64,000 nt of DNA from Sphingomonas sp. IBVSS2 (lineage in GTDB: Bacteria > Pseudomonadota > Alphaproteobacteria > Sphingomonadales > Sphingomonadaceae): assembly GCF_002127225.1 (NCBI RefSeq), contig NZ_NFUR01000001.1, positions 869,592 through 933,591 on the forward strand, written 5' to 3'. The position numbers were made by a program, and so were the translations under genes. Every line of letters begins with the position of its first letter. Position 1 is the stretch's first letter. The notes under the pieces are model-generated. The model had not been told where the DNA came from and made no database searches. It saw nothing but the letters and a program-made list of their open reading frames with translations. This document shows, piece after piece, positions 24,017 to 35,437 of this stretch.

Positions 24017-25030
24017 TCAGCGCGTGGTGACTTGGTCGTCTTCCAGCCATCCGGCAACGCCGGGATCATTCTCGATCAGCGCTTCCGTCGCGACGGCGGC
24101 GGGCCGCGCGAGATCGCTGCCCAGGCCGAGCGAATCGGGGATCACGACCAGGGTGGTGCCGGGCCCCACCACGCCGGCGAGCGCGCGGCGGAAGGGATCG
24201 CTGCCCTGGAAGCGGCCGGCATCCGGCGCGGCGGGAGTGACGGCGGCACGGCCCTCGCCCGGCAGCGCCAGCCGCTGCCACCGATAGTCGCCGGCAACCA
24301 CGTCCTGCAGCACATAGGCCTGGACCCGGTCGATCACCCCGTCGAACGCCACCGGTGCCGAGCCGATCTCGACGCCGCCGCGCAGCACCACCATCCGCCG
24401 GTCCGCGCCGCTCACCACGATCGAGACCGGGCCGGAGCGCGAAAGCTCGGGCCGCCACACCGCCGGGCCGGCGGGGAGCGCGGGCGCCACCGGATCGGCG
24501 CCGATGCGCAGCGCCGGGGCCTGGTTGGTGACGATCACCGTCATGCCGAGGTCGGTCTCCTCGAACAGCAGCCGGGCGAATTCATGGGGCAGGCGGATGC
24601 AGCCATGCGAGGCCGGATAGCCCGGCAGGTTCCCGGCATGGAGGGCGATGCCGTACCAGGTGAGGCGCTGCATGAAGGGCATCGGCGCGTTCGAATATTT
24701 GCTCGAACGGTGCCATTTCGCCTTTTGCAGGATGGTGAAGACGCCGGTAGGCGTGCGATGGCCGGGCTTGCCCGTCGAGATGGTGGAGACTGCGATCGGC
24801 ACGCCGTTGCGATAGGCCACCACCCGCTGGGTGGCGATGTTCACCACCACCAGCATCGGGCCCGCCGGGGCGATCTCGGGCACCCAGATATACTGGCCGG
24901 GCCTGAGCCGCTCCACCGATGCCATCACGGTGCCGCCGTTGATCGGCTGCATCTGGGCCGCGCCCGCAGTGGCGAGCAGGCCCGTGGCGATGGCAAGGAA
25001 CAATGCTTTGATGCGCTTCGACCGGAGCAA
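24017..25030 (-). CDS. L,D-transpeptidase (YkuD/ErfK type), secreted
   Basis: 337 residues from a TTG at 25030. This start gives a proper signal peptide (basic RSKRIK, then ALFLAIATGLLATAGAA), and the only nearby upstream ATG is followed by TGA. The YkuD domain has the catalytic set His131 and Ser141-His142-Gly143-Cys144 in HAGNLPGYPASHGCIRLP. A second YkuD-like half (SIVVSGADRRMVVLRGG) without a catalytic Cys follows. It should form 3-3 peptidoglycan crosslinks or attach proteins in the periplasm. Confidence 0.88.
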   Translation of the reverse strand: MLRSKRIKALFLAIATGLLATAGAAQMQPINGGTVMASVERLRPGQYIWVPEIAPAGPMLVVVNIATQRVVAYRNGVPIAVSTISTGKPGHRTPTGVFTILQKAKWHRSSKYSNAPMPFMQRLTWYGIALHAGNLPGYPASHGCIRLPHEFARLLFEETDLGMTVIVTNQAPALRIGADPVAPALPAGPAVWRPELSRSGPVSIVVSGADRRMVVLRGGVEIGSAPVAFDGVIDRVQAYVLQDVVAGDYRWQRLALPGEGRAAVTPAAPDAGRFQGSDPFRRALAGVVGPGTTLVVIPDSLGLGSDLARPAAVATEALIENDPGVAGWLEDDQVTTR

Positions 25031-25128
25031 GACTCAACCCATGCGATGACGTCATGACATCCTATCAGCGTGGCGCCCCGGCGAAAACGGGCGGTTGCGG
25101 GAAAGCTGTTAGTCCCTAGCTTGGGGCC

Positions 25129-25977
25129 ATGAATCCGGCCGATGGCATTGCGAAAAGGCTGCGCGGCGCGCTGATCGGCCAGGTGCGCGCGGTGTTCAAC
25201 GACCAGGCCCGGGGCGAGAAGCCGGTCCAGCGCAAGCCGGAGGAGAGCCTGTTCGGCCCCGGATCGGTGGTGTGGCGCGTGCATGGCGACGTCACCACCA
25301 TGATGGTGGGCGGCGTCGCGGCGCTGCTGCTCCAGATGCTCCATCCGGCAGTGCTGGCGGGCGTGTGGGACCATTCCGCCTTTCGCGGCGACATGCTCGG
25401 TCGGCTGCGGCGCACGGCGCGGTTCATCGCGGTGACCACCTATGGCTCGGCGGAAGAGGCCGGCGCGGCGATCGCCAAGGTGCGTGACGTCCACACCCGG
25501 GTGAAGGGCGTGTTGCCCGACGGCACGCCCTATGCCGCCGACGATCCGGGCCTGCTCGCCTGGGTGCATGTGACCGAGGCGGTGTGCTTCCTCGATGCCT
25601 GGATCCGCTATGCCGAACCGGGCATGTCGATGGCCGACCAGGACAGGTATTTCGCCGATTTCGCGCGCATCGCCGAGGCGCTGGGCACCGACCCGATCCC
25701 GCGCAGCCGGGCCGAGGCGAATGCGCTGATCGCTGCGATGCGCCCGGAACTGCTGGTGGACGCGCGCACCCGCGAGGTGGCGCGCATGGTGCTCGACCAG
25801 CCGGCGCCCAATCTGGCGGTGGCGCCGGTGCAGGCGCTCACCTTCGGCGCGGCGGTGGACCTGCTGCCCGGCTGGGCGCGGACGATGCACGGGCTTTCCA
25901 GCGCGGGCCTGGCGACTCCCGCGCTGCGCATCGGCACGCGCGGCGTGGCGCGCACCCTGCGCTGGGCGTTTCGTTAG
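25129..25977 (+). CDS. DUF2236 (MpaB/latex-clearing-protein family) heme oxygenase-like protein
   Basis: 282 residues with no signal peptide. Family pattern: SVVWRVHGDVTTMMVGGVAALLLQMLHP near residue 45-70, FRGDMLGRLRRTARF, and VHVTEAVCFLDAW with the histidine of the VH motif that ligates heme in latex-clearing protein. MpaB-like enzymes oxidise a wide range of substrates, and some members are heme dioxygenases cleaving polyisoprene. The role here is unknown. Its stop overlaps the stop of the convergent RlpA-like gene. Confidence 0.83.
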   Translation: MNPADGIAKRLRGALIGQVRAVFNDQARGEKPVQRKPEESLFGPGSVVWRVHGDVTTMMVGGVAALLLQMLHPAVLAGVWDHSAFRGDMLGRLRRTARFIAVTTYGSAEEAGAAIAKVRDVHTRVKGVLPDGTPYAADDPGLLAWVHVTEAVCFLDAWIRYAEPGMSMADQDRYFADFARIAEALGTDPIPRSRAEANALIAAMRPELLVDARTREVARMVLDQPAPNLAVAPVQALTFGAAVDLLPGWARTMHGLSSAGLATPALRIGTRGVARTLRWAFR

Positions 25978-26396
25978 TCCTGGCCGGCTTCGGCCTTTTC
26001 CTCTTCGGCCAATGCGAGCGAAACGATGCCCCGGCCCCGGCGGGCGAGGCCGATCTCGTTCGCGGCCGCGCGGGAGATATCGATCAGCCGGCCCTTGCCC
26101 CAGGGGCCGCGGTCGTTGATCCGCACGACCACGCTGCGCCCATTGGCGACGTCGGTGACGCGCACGTGCGTGCCGAAGGGCAGGCTGCGGTGCGCGGCAG
26201 TGAAGTCGCTGGGGTCATAGGCCTCGCCGCTCGCGGTGCGCTTCCCGGCGAAACGGTCGGCATAATAGCTGGCTTCGCCGGTGGCGATGGCGGCGGCGGG
26301 CGCCAGGCCGGGTGCGTTCGCATGGGAGATCGCGCAGGGCGAGAGCAGCATTGCCGCAACGGCAAATGCCATCCCCCGCTCGAATCTTGCCCCCAT
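25974..26396 (-). CDS. RlpA-like septal lytic transglycosylase/double-psi barrel protein
   Basis: 140 residues. Signal peptide (AFAVAAMLLSPCAISHANA), then a short double-psi beta-barrel: EASYYADRFAGKRTASGEAYD, THVRVTDVANGRSVVVRINDRGP with the catalytic-type Asp95, and RLIDISRAAANEIGL. RlpA cleaves naked glycan strands at the septum. No SPOR domain is present, so localisation to septa is not assured. It is convergent with the DUF2236 gene. Confidence 0.85.
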   Translation of the reverse strand: MGARFERGMAFAVAAMLLSPCAISHANAPGLAPAAAIATGEASYYADRFAGKRTASGEAYDPSDFTAAHRSLPFGTHVRVTDVANGRSVVVRINDRGPWGKGRLIDISRAAANEIGLARRGRGIVSLALAEEEKAEAGQD

Positions 26397-26505
26397 TTGA
26401 ACCCGCCTCTTATTGCCCGCGGGCAGGCCTGCCGCCGATCGCCGAACAAATCCACAGCGCCGGGCCGATACTGCGCCATATGGTGGTCGGGCGGCGACGA
26501 GCCGC

Positions 26506-27294
26506 TCAGGCGGCGTCGAAGGCGAGCGTGTAGGTATAGCTGCGATAGGGCGTTTCCGATCCGGCCGGCGCCGCCGTGCGGTGGCGGACCAGGATCAGGT
26601 AGATGCCGGCCTCGCCCGGGCGCAGGGTGAAATCGCCCCGCGCGTCCGACCGGACCGTCGCGGCGATCTTCCGGCCGTCGTAATTGCCGGCGGCGCGGAA
26701 CAGCGTGACTTCGGTATCGGCGAGCGGCCTGCCGTCGAACAGCAGGCGGAACTGGGCGTCGCTGCCCGCGGCGATCTCGGCCGGATGGGTACGCGGCTGG
26801 ATTTCCAGCGCCGTGCCGATCGGCCGCAGCGCCCCGGCACTGGCCGCGCCGCGCGTGACATAGGCTTCGGCGAGCGTGGTGCTCTGCACGTCGACGGTGC
26901 GCGCGCCGGCGGGCGGGGCGCCGTCCTCGCCGGCGATGATCCACTTGCCGCCCGCCTGGTACATCTTGCCCTTGCGGCCGAGCCGCTGGCCGGTGGTGAG
27001 GCGATAAGTGCCCTCGGCCGAGAGATCGGCTTCGAAGATGGTAAGGTCGCGCAGATAGGCCGGCTTGCCGACTTCGCCGCGCGTGCCGTCGGGCCGGATC
27101 AGGTGGAACGGCGCGTCCTTCATGCCGATCTCCGGCACGAACGCATCCTCGCCGAACGACGCGGTGACGGTGACGTGATCGCCCTTGCCGATGTCGAACA
27201 GCGTCGGGAGCAGATAGGGCATGTGCGCCTGGGCCGCGGTGCCCAGCACCAGTGCGCCGAGCGCCCCCAGCAGCGTGAGTTTGGCAAATCGCAT
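26506..27294 (-). CDS. DUF4198 periplasmic protein (NikK-like)
   Basis: 262 residues. Signal peptide ending AQA, so the mature protein would start with histidine (HMPYLLP), a feature common in DUF4198 proteins and compatible with metal binding. Two beta-sandwich halves follow; the second, FRLLFDGRPLADTEVTLFRAAG, resembles a carboxypeptidase-regulatory-like fold with the GDFTLRPGEAGIYLI segment. DUF4198 members occur beside nickel or cobalt uptake genes, but none is adjacent here. GGGGGC-type bases precede the ATG. Confidence 0.75.
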   Translation of the reverse strand: MRFAKLTLLGALGALVLGTAAQAHMPYLLPTLFDIGKGDHVTVTASFGEDAFVPEIGMKDAPFHLIRPDGTRGEVGKPAYLRDLTIFEADLSAEGTYRLTTGQRLGRKGKMYQAGGKWIIAGEDGAPPAGARTVDVQSTTLAEAYVTRGAASAGALRPIGTALEIQPRTHPAEIAAGSDAQFRLLFDGRPLADTEVTLFRAAGNYDGRKIAATVRSDARGDFTLRPGEAGIYLILVRHRTAAPAGSETPYRSYTYTLAFDAA

Positions 27295-27341
27295 GGCGGC
27301 CCCCGTTCGAATGTCGCGAGGTTGCGCTACTATTATTGCGA

Positions 27342-28469
27342 TTAACTTTCAATAGCAGATATTCGAGGAGTCTGGCGGATCCGGTAGCGCCAGGCCGCGA
27401 TGCCGCCATAGAGCAGCGTGAGCAGGGCGAGGTTCAGGAGCTCGGCCCATTGCTCGGCCAGCGTCGCGCCCATCTGGTTGATGCCGACCATCAGGCGGAT
27501 GCCCGGCGTCGTCGGCAGCAGCCGTGCGACGAGGGTCAGCCAATGCGGCGTCGCCTCGGCCGGCCAGGACAGGCCGGAAAGGAAGAAGATCGGGACGGAA
27601 GTGACGATCCAGAGCTGGATCGGCCGTTCGCGCGTGCGGAAGAAGCTGCCGAGCGCCAATGCCCCCGCCACCGTCGCCGATACGAACAGGGCGGCGGAGA
27701 CGAGCAGCGCGGCCGGATCGGCCTGCGCGCGCGGATAGTCCTGGAACCAGAAGACGAAGCCGGTGAACCAGGCGATGTTCGCGCAGCCGATGACGAAGAA
27801 GGCGAGCGCGATGCCGAGCAGGCCGGCTGGGGCAATGCCCTGCTTGCCCTGCTGCTCGCGCATCGTCGCGGCGAGCATGGCGAGGCCGATGAGCAGGGTC
27901 TGCTGGATGATCAGGAAGGCGACGCCCGGGAAGATCGTGCTGCCATAGCCCTCGCGCGTGTTGAACAGCGGGCGCTGGATCATCGCGAGCGGCGGCGGCG
28001 CCGGGGCGCCCTGCGCCATCGCCTGGTCGAGCGCGGCTTCGCGCCCCGCCGCGCCCAGCGCAGCGCCGACGCCGGCCAATGCCGTCGACGTGCGCAGGAG
28101 ATAGGCGCCGTTGCCATAGAGCGCGACCACGCCCTGGCCGCCGGAGAGGATGCGCCGCTCGAAGCCCGCGGGGATCACCACGATGGCGCTCACCCGCCGC
28201 TCCCGGAGCTGGCGCAGCGCGGCGGCGGGGGAGGGCGGGCGCGAGACCAGCTCCGCCTGCTGCACCGCGCCGAGCCGGTTCTCCAGCGCGCGGCTGGTGC
28301 CGCTATGGTCCATGTCGACCACCGCGATCGGCATCCGCACCGGCACTTCGCCCGAATAGGCCGAGGGATAGAAGAAGGCGTAGAGGATGCACGATCCGAT
28401 CAGCAGCATCAGCGCCGAGCTGTCGGCGAAGATCGCTCGGAAGGTGGCGACGAAGGCGCGGCCGATCAT
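27342..28469 (-). CDS. ABC-2 family permease, second of a pair (YbhR/YhhJ type)
   Basis: 375 residues from the ATG at 28469, which overlaps the preceding gene stop (ATGA). One membrane helix near the N-terminus, a long periplasmic domain (PIAVVDMDHSGTSRALENRLG onward), then five C-terminal helices with the FLSGLSWPAEATP loop. This is the long ABC-2 permease form of YbhS/YbhR and YhhJ. It is the last gene of the TolC-HlyD-permease-permease operon. No ATP-binding subunit is encoded with it. Confidence 0.88.
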   Translation of the reverse strand: MIGRAFVATFRAIFADSSALMLLIGSCILYAFFYPSAYSGEVPVRMPIAVVDMDHSGTSRALENRLGAVQQAELVSRPPSPAAALRQLRERRVSAIVVIPAGFERRILSGGQGVVALYGNGAYLLRTSTALAGVGAALGAAGREAALDQAMAQGAPAPPPLAMIQRPLFNTREGYGSTIFPGVAFLIIQQTLLIGLAMLAATMREQQGKQGIAPAGLLGIALAFFVIGCANIAWFTGFVFWFQDYPRAQADPAALLVSAALFVSATVAGALALGSFFRTRERPIQLWIVTSVPIFFLSGLSWPAEATPHWLTLVARLLPTTPGIRLMVGINQMGATLAEQWAELLNLALLTLLYGGIAAWRYRIRQTPRISAIES

Positions 28470-29632
28470 CGCCGGCCCCAGCTTTCCGGCCGCCGCGCCG
28501 CCGCCAGGTAGCGCGGCAGCCCGATGCCGGCGCCGACCAGCAGGAAGGCGAGCATCGCCAGCAGCTGCCATAGCGACTGGGCGGCGGGCGCGGCCATGAT
28601 CCATTGCTCCGCCAGCAGCTTGGCGAAGGCCGAATAGGGCAGCAGCGCGCTCCACAGCCGCGCGAAGCCGGAGGCGGATTCGATCGGGAAGATCGCGCCG
28701 GCAAAGGCGAAGGACGCGCCGGCATAGAGGCCGGCGACCGACAGTGCCTTGCCCATCGTCAGCGTCAGTCCGACGACCAGCAGCGTCACGCCGACATAGG
28801 CGAGGTACATGGCGACATAGCCGGCGAGCAGCATGGCAACGCTTCCCGCCACCGGCCAGCCGCGCAGCCCGGCGACATAGCCGATCGCCAGCAGCCCCCA
28901 GCCGGTGAAGATCGCGAGATAGGGCGCGAGCTTGCCCGCCACGGCGGCGGCGGCGCGCAGCGGGGGCTCGCCGCCGATCCAGTCCCCGATCGTGCCGTCG
29001 CGCAACTCGCGGCCGAGCGCGCCGGCGATCGCGACCATGAAGATCAGGTGGAGCAGCGCGGGATGGATCAGTGCGACCAGCTGCAGCTCGTAGCTGCCCT
29101 GGGGATTGAACAGCACCGCGCTCTGCACCGCGATCGGCGGGCGGCGGACCTTGCCGGGCCCGAGCGTGGCGGCGGTCTGGGTGGCGGCGAGCGTCGCGGC
29201 AAGGCCCTGGACGACATTGCCCGCCTCGCGCAGCGCCGCGCCCGACGCGGTGGAATAGCTCGCATTGTAGAAGGTGGTGATGCTGGCGGTGGCGCCGCGC
29301 AGCACCGCGCGCTCGCTGCCCGCGGGGATCAGCACCACGGCATAGGCGCGGTTCGCGCGCACCAGCCGTTCCGCCGCGCGCATGTCCCCCGGCCGCGCCG
29401 CGACGCGCAGGCCCGGCGCCGCCTCCAGCCGCCGCGTCAGCTCGCGCGAGACGGCGCTGTCGTCCTGGTCGACCACCGCGATCGGCAGGCCGCGCATCAC
29501 GCCCGAGGACAGCTGTACCGCCACTACCGCCATCAGCAGCAGCGGCACCCAGGAGACCAGCGCGAGATCCCAGAAACTGGTGGCCAGGAACCGCACCTCC
29601 CGCCGCAGCGCGCTGCCGAAGGCGCCCGCCAT
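28466..29632 (-). CDS. ABC-2 family permease, first of a pair (YbhS/YhhJ type)
   Basis: 388 residues. The same architecture as its partner: N-terminal helix, extracytoplasmic domain beginning PIAVVDQDDSAVSRELTRRLE, and five C-terminal helices (GATIFPIES-type loop read as FAGAIFPIESASGFARLW). The PIAVVD-x-D-x-S motif is shared by both, which shows they are paralogues. The gene starts five bases after the HlyD-like gene stop. Confidence 0.88.
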   Translation of the reverse strand: MAGAFGSALRREVRFLATSFWDLALVSWVPLLLMAVVAVQLSSGVMRGLPIAVVDQDDSAVSRELTRRLEAAPGLRVAARPGDMRAAERLVRANRAYAVVLIPAGSERAVLRGATASITTFYNASYSTASGAALREAGNVVQGLAATLAATQTAATLGPGKVRRPPIAVQSAVLFNPQGSYELQLVALIHPALLHLIFMVAIAGALGRELRDGTIGDWIGGEPPLRAAAAVAGKLAPYLAIFTGWGLLAIGYVAGLRGWPVAGSVAMLLAGYVAMYLAYVGVTLLVVGLTLTMGKALSVAGLYAGASFAFAGAIFPIESASGFARLWSALLPYSAFAKLLAEQWIMAAPAAQSLWQLLAMLAFLLVGAGIGLPRYLAAARRPESWGRR

Positions 29633-29637
29633 GCCGG

Positions 29638-30672
29638 TCAGGCCGGCCAGTCGAACAGCACGGTCATGCCCGGCCGCAGCCCCTCGACCGGCGCGACCGG
29701 CACCACGCGCACCTCGAAGCTCTTGATGTCGAACCCGGTCGATTGCCGCGTCGCGCGCCAGGTGGCGAAGTCGCCGGCCGGCGCGGTATAGACGACGCGG
29801 AAGCGCGCCCGCTTGTTGGCGAGGGCGGGGATCGTGCCCGCCAGCTCCTTGCCGCGCGCCAGCCCGCGCAGCTGGTCCTCGCGCACGTTGAGCGTCACCC
29901 AGGGGTGCGCGATGTCGGTCAGCACGAACACCGGAAAGCCCTGCGGCACCAGCTCGCCCGGCTGGGCCAGCCGCTTGCCGACCTCGCCATCGGCCGGCGC
30001 CGCCACCCGCGTCTCGTCGGCCGCGGCCTGCACTTCCGCCACGGCGCCGCGCGCCTGCTGCACCTGGCCGGTCGCCGCCGCCTTGTCCTGCCGCCGCGCC
30101 CCGGCGAGCGCGAGGTCATATTGCGCGCGCGCCGCCTCGGCCTGTTCGGCGGAAGCGACTGCGTTGGTGCGCGCCTCGTCCGCTTTCTGCCCGGCGATCA
30201 CGCCCTGCTCGTAGAGCCGCTGGGTGCGCGCGGAAGTGGTGCGGGCCAGTTCGGCGGCCGCCTGTGCCCGGCGCCACTGCGCCTCGGCCGCGCGGATGTC
30301 CTCCGGCCGGGCGCCTTCGTCCGCCTTGCTCTCCACTGCCTGCGCCGCCGCCAGCGCCCCGCCCGCCTGTTCCGACTTGGCCGCGACTTCCGGGCTGTCG
30401 AGCGTGTAGAGCAATTGCCCGGCCTTTACCGGCTGCCCCTCCTCGACATGAAAGGCGCCGATGCGGCCGGTGACCTTGCTGGTGATCCGCATCTCGCGCG
30501 CATCGACCATGCCCTGGATCTGGTCCGGCGCGGGGCGATAGGCCAGCCACAGGCCGAGCGCGAGCAGCACGGCCACCACCAGCCCGGCGACCAGCGCGAC
30601 GGGAAAGCGCCTGGCAGGGGCAGGCGCGGGCACCGGCGCGGGGGCTTCGTCCTCGATCGCGGTATCGGTCAT
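29638..30672 (-). CDS. HlyD/EmrA-type membrane fusion protein
   Basis: 344 residues. A Pro/Ala-rich cytoplasmic start, one membrane helix (about 24-45), a first lipoyl half (ITSKVTGRIGAFHVEEGQPVKAGQLLYTLD), a long alpha-hairpin region rich in Ala, Gln and Glu (about 95-205), then a second lipoyl half (RVAAPADGEVGKRLAQPGELV) and a beta-barrel. It links the inner-membrane permeases to TolC. The start overlaps the TolC gene stop (ATGA). Confidence 0.92.
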   Translation of the reverse strand: MTDTAIEDEAPAPVPAPAPARRFPVALVAGLVVAVLLALGLWLAYRPAPDQIQGMVDAREMRITSKVTGRIGAFHVEEGQPVKAGQLLYTLDSPEVAAKSEQAGGALAAAQAVESKADEGARPEDIRAAEAQWRRAQAAAELARTTSARTQRLYEQGVIAGQKADEARTNAVASAEQAEAARAQYDLALAGARRQDKAAATGQVQQARGAVAEVQAAADETRVAAPADGEVGKRLAQPGELVPQGFPVFVLTDIAHPWVTLNVREDQLRGLARGKELAGTIPALANKRARFRVVYTAPAGDFATWRATRQSTGFDIKSFEVRVVPVAPVEGLRPGMTVLFDWPA

Positions 30673-32033
30673 GGGATCACCTTGTCGGCCCGGGCTAGAT
30701 AATCGGGCATCCGGGCCATCTGGCCGCTCAGGCTGAGCAGCTGGGCGAGCGCCTGGACATAGTCGTTGGCCGCCTGGGCGCGCTGCACGCGGGCGCGGCC
30801 GAGCCCGAGCTGTGCGTCGATCACGTCGAGCGACGTGACCTGCTGCTCGCGGAAGGAGAGCGTCTGCAGCCGCAGATTCTCGGTGGCCGAGGCAAGCGCG
30901 CTGTCCAGCAGCAGGAAGCGCCTGCGCGCCGCCTCCGTCTCGCCCCAGGCCTTGGTCACGCCGATTTCGAGCTGGGTGCGCGCCTCGCGCAACCCGGCTT
31001 CGGCCTGCGCCACCGTCTCGCGCGCGGCATCCACCTGCTGCCGGCGGCCGGCGCCCGACATGAGCTTGTATTTCAGGCCGACGCCCACCGACCAGTCGGG
31101 GTCGGTGAGCAGCGAGTTGCGCGTGTCGAAATTATACTGGCCGAAGCCATAGATGGTCGGCCGCAGCTTCGATTGCTGGAGCGTCACCCCGGCGCGGGCC
31201 TGGTCCTCCAGCGCCTGCATCCGGGCCAGCTGGGGATGGGCATAGAGCGCGGCGGCCTTGAAGTTCTCGAGCGGCTCCAGCGGCTGCGAATTGACGCCGA
31301 GCGGGCTGAGCGGATGCACGCCGGCCGGCGCGCGCAGCATGCCGGCGAGCGCCGCATTGGCGGTGCCCAGGTCCGATATCGCCTTCTCATATTCGCGCGC
31401 GGCATCGTCGCGCGCAACTTCCGCCTGCAGGCGCTGCGCGCGGCTGATGAAGCGCGCCTGTTCGAGCTTCGCTGCGTCGGCGACATGGCGGTTGAGCCCG
31501 TCGAGCACGTCGCGGCGGATGCCCAGCGCCCGCTCGGCGAGCTGCTGGCCATAATAGGCCTGCACCAGCTGGACGAGCGCATTGTCCACCGCGATGTCGC
31601 GATCGGCCTTGGCTTGGGCCACCTGCGCGCTGGCGCCGGCCCGGGTCCCGGAGATCTGGCCGCCGGTATAGAAGGGCAGGGTGGCGGTAACGATCGGCCG
31701 GGTGCTCGTCCGTTCCTGGCGGAACTTCAGCGGATCGCGGATGCCGAAGGATTCCGCCACCGGCGCCAGCGATCCGAGCGGCAGGTAGAGCGTCTTCTGA
31801 TATTCGAGCAGCTGCGCCTCGACGTCCACGTCCGGCCGGCCGAGCGTGCGCGTGGCGCCTTCCTGCGCCTGCTTGCCACGCAGATTGGCGGCGGCGGCCT
31901 CGATCGCGTCGGAGCGCTGGAGCAGCCTGTCCTGCGCTGCGCGATAGTCCAGCCCCAGCGGTTCGGAAGTTTGCGCGAAGACAGGCGATGCACAGGAAAG
32001 CGTAGATAGCAGCGACAACGCCAGGATGCGCAT
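30669..32033 (-). CDS. TolC-family outer membrane efflux protein
   Basis: 454 residues from the ATG at 32033 (GGGAG eight bases upstream; a GTG at 32051 is an alternative). Signal peptide ending VFAQ. Two structural repeats of long coiled helices with paired beta segments, for example GVGLKYKLMSGAGRRQQVDAA near the second strand pair. It forms the outer-membrane duct for the efflux system encoded downstream. The operon promoter with an overlapping palindrome is at 32062-32090. Confidence 0.92.
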   Translation of the reverse strand: MRILALSLLSTLSCASPVFAQTSEPLGLDYRAAQDRLLQRSDAIEAAAANLRGKQAQEGATRTLGRPDVDVEAQLLEYQKTLYLPLGSLAPVAESFGIRDPLKFRQERTSTRPIVTATLPFYTGGQISGTRAGASAQVAQAKADRDIAVDNALVQLVQAYYGQQLAERALGIRRDVLDGLNRHVADAAKLEQARFISRAQRLQAEVARDDAAREYEKAISDLGTANAALAGMLRAPAGVHPLSPLGVNSQPLEPLENFKAAALYAHPQLARMQALEDQARAGVTLQQSKLRPTIYGFGQYNFDTRNSLLTDPDWSVGVGLKYKLMSGAGRRQQVDAARETVAQAEAGLREARTQLEIGVTKAWGETEAARRRFLLLDSALASATENLRLQTLSFREQQVTSLDVIDAQLGLGRARVQRAQAANDYVQALAQLLSLSGQMARMPDYLARADKVIP

Positions 32034-32061
32034 CGACAGAACTCCCGTCACGCCACGCGCG

Positions 32062-32090
32062 AATGATCGCGATCATGCCGCTTTTGTAAA
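32062..32090 (-). promoter_or_regulatory. Efflux-operon promoter with overlapping 14-bp palindrome
   Basis: Read leftward: -35 TTTACA (32090-32085), 17-base spacer, -10 ATCATT (32067-32062). ATGATCGCGATCAT (32063-32076) is a perfect 14-base palindrome covering the -10 and half the spacer, an ideal repressor position. The regulator gene is not adjacent. Confidence 0.5.
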
Positions 32091-32182
32091 GAGCGATTTC
32101 CCGCCCTTGGGTCCATTACGGTTAGTGATGGAGCAGCTGGGGCGGGAGCCCGGGCAGGGTTTTGTTTCTCCCGCTATCCCCA

Positions 32183-32224
32183 TTTCCACCGTCAACCCCG
32201 CCTGCGCGGGGATGACGGTGGAAA
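32183..32224. repeat. Long REP-like hairpin between tolC-type gene and gyrB
   Basis: TTTCCACCGTCA (32183-32194) pairs with TGACGGTGGAAA (32213-32224); inside, CCCCGC pairs with GCGGGG, with one A/A mismatch and a small loop. The inner CCCCGC...GCGGGGATGAC form is a widespread bacterial dispersed element. It lies 22 bases downstream of the gyrB stop and may end that transcript. Confidence 0.7.
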
Positions 32225-32246
32225 TCGGATATCTCGAGACCCCGAC

Positions 32247-35376
<3,130 letters not shown>

Positions 35377-35437
35377 GATCCCTTCCCCCTCCCGTTATGT
35401 GCGAAAGGGTGCGTGGGAATCACCGCGGCGTCCAGTC

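Noticed and set aside
25046-25055. ATGACGTCAT palindrome between the transpeptidase and DUF2236 genes
   Set aside because: Perfect but only ten bases and without a matching regulator or promoter context; kept only as a note.
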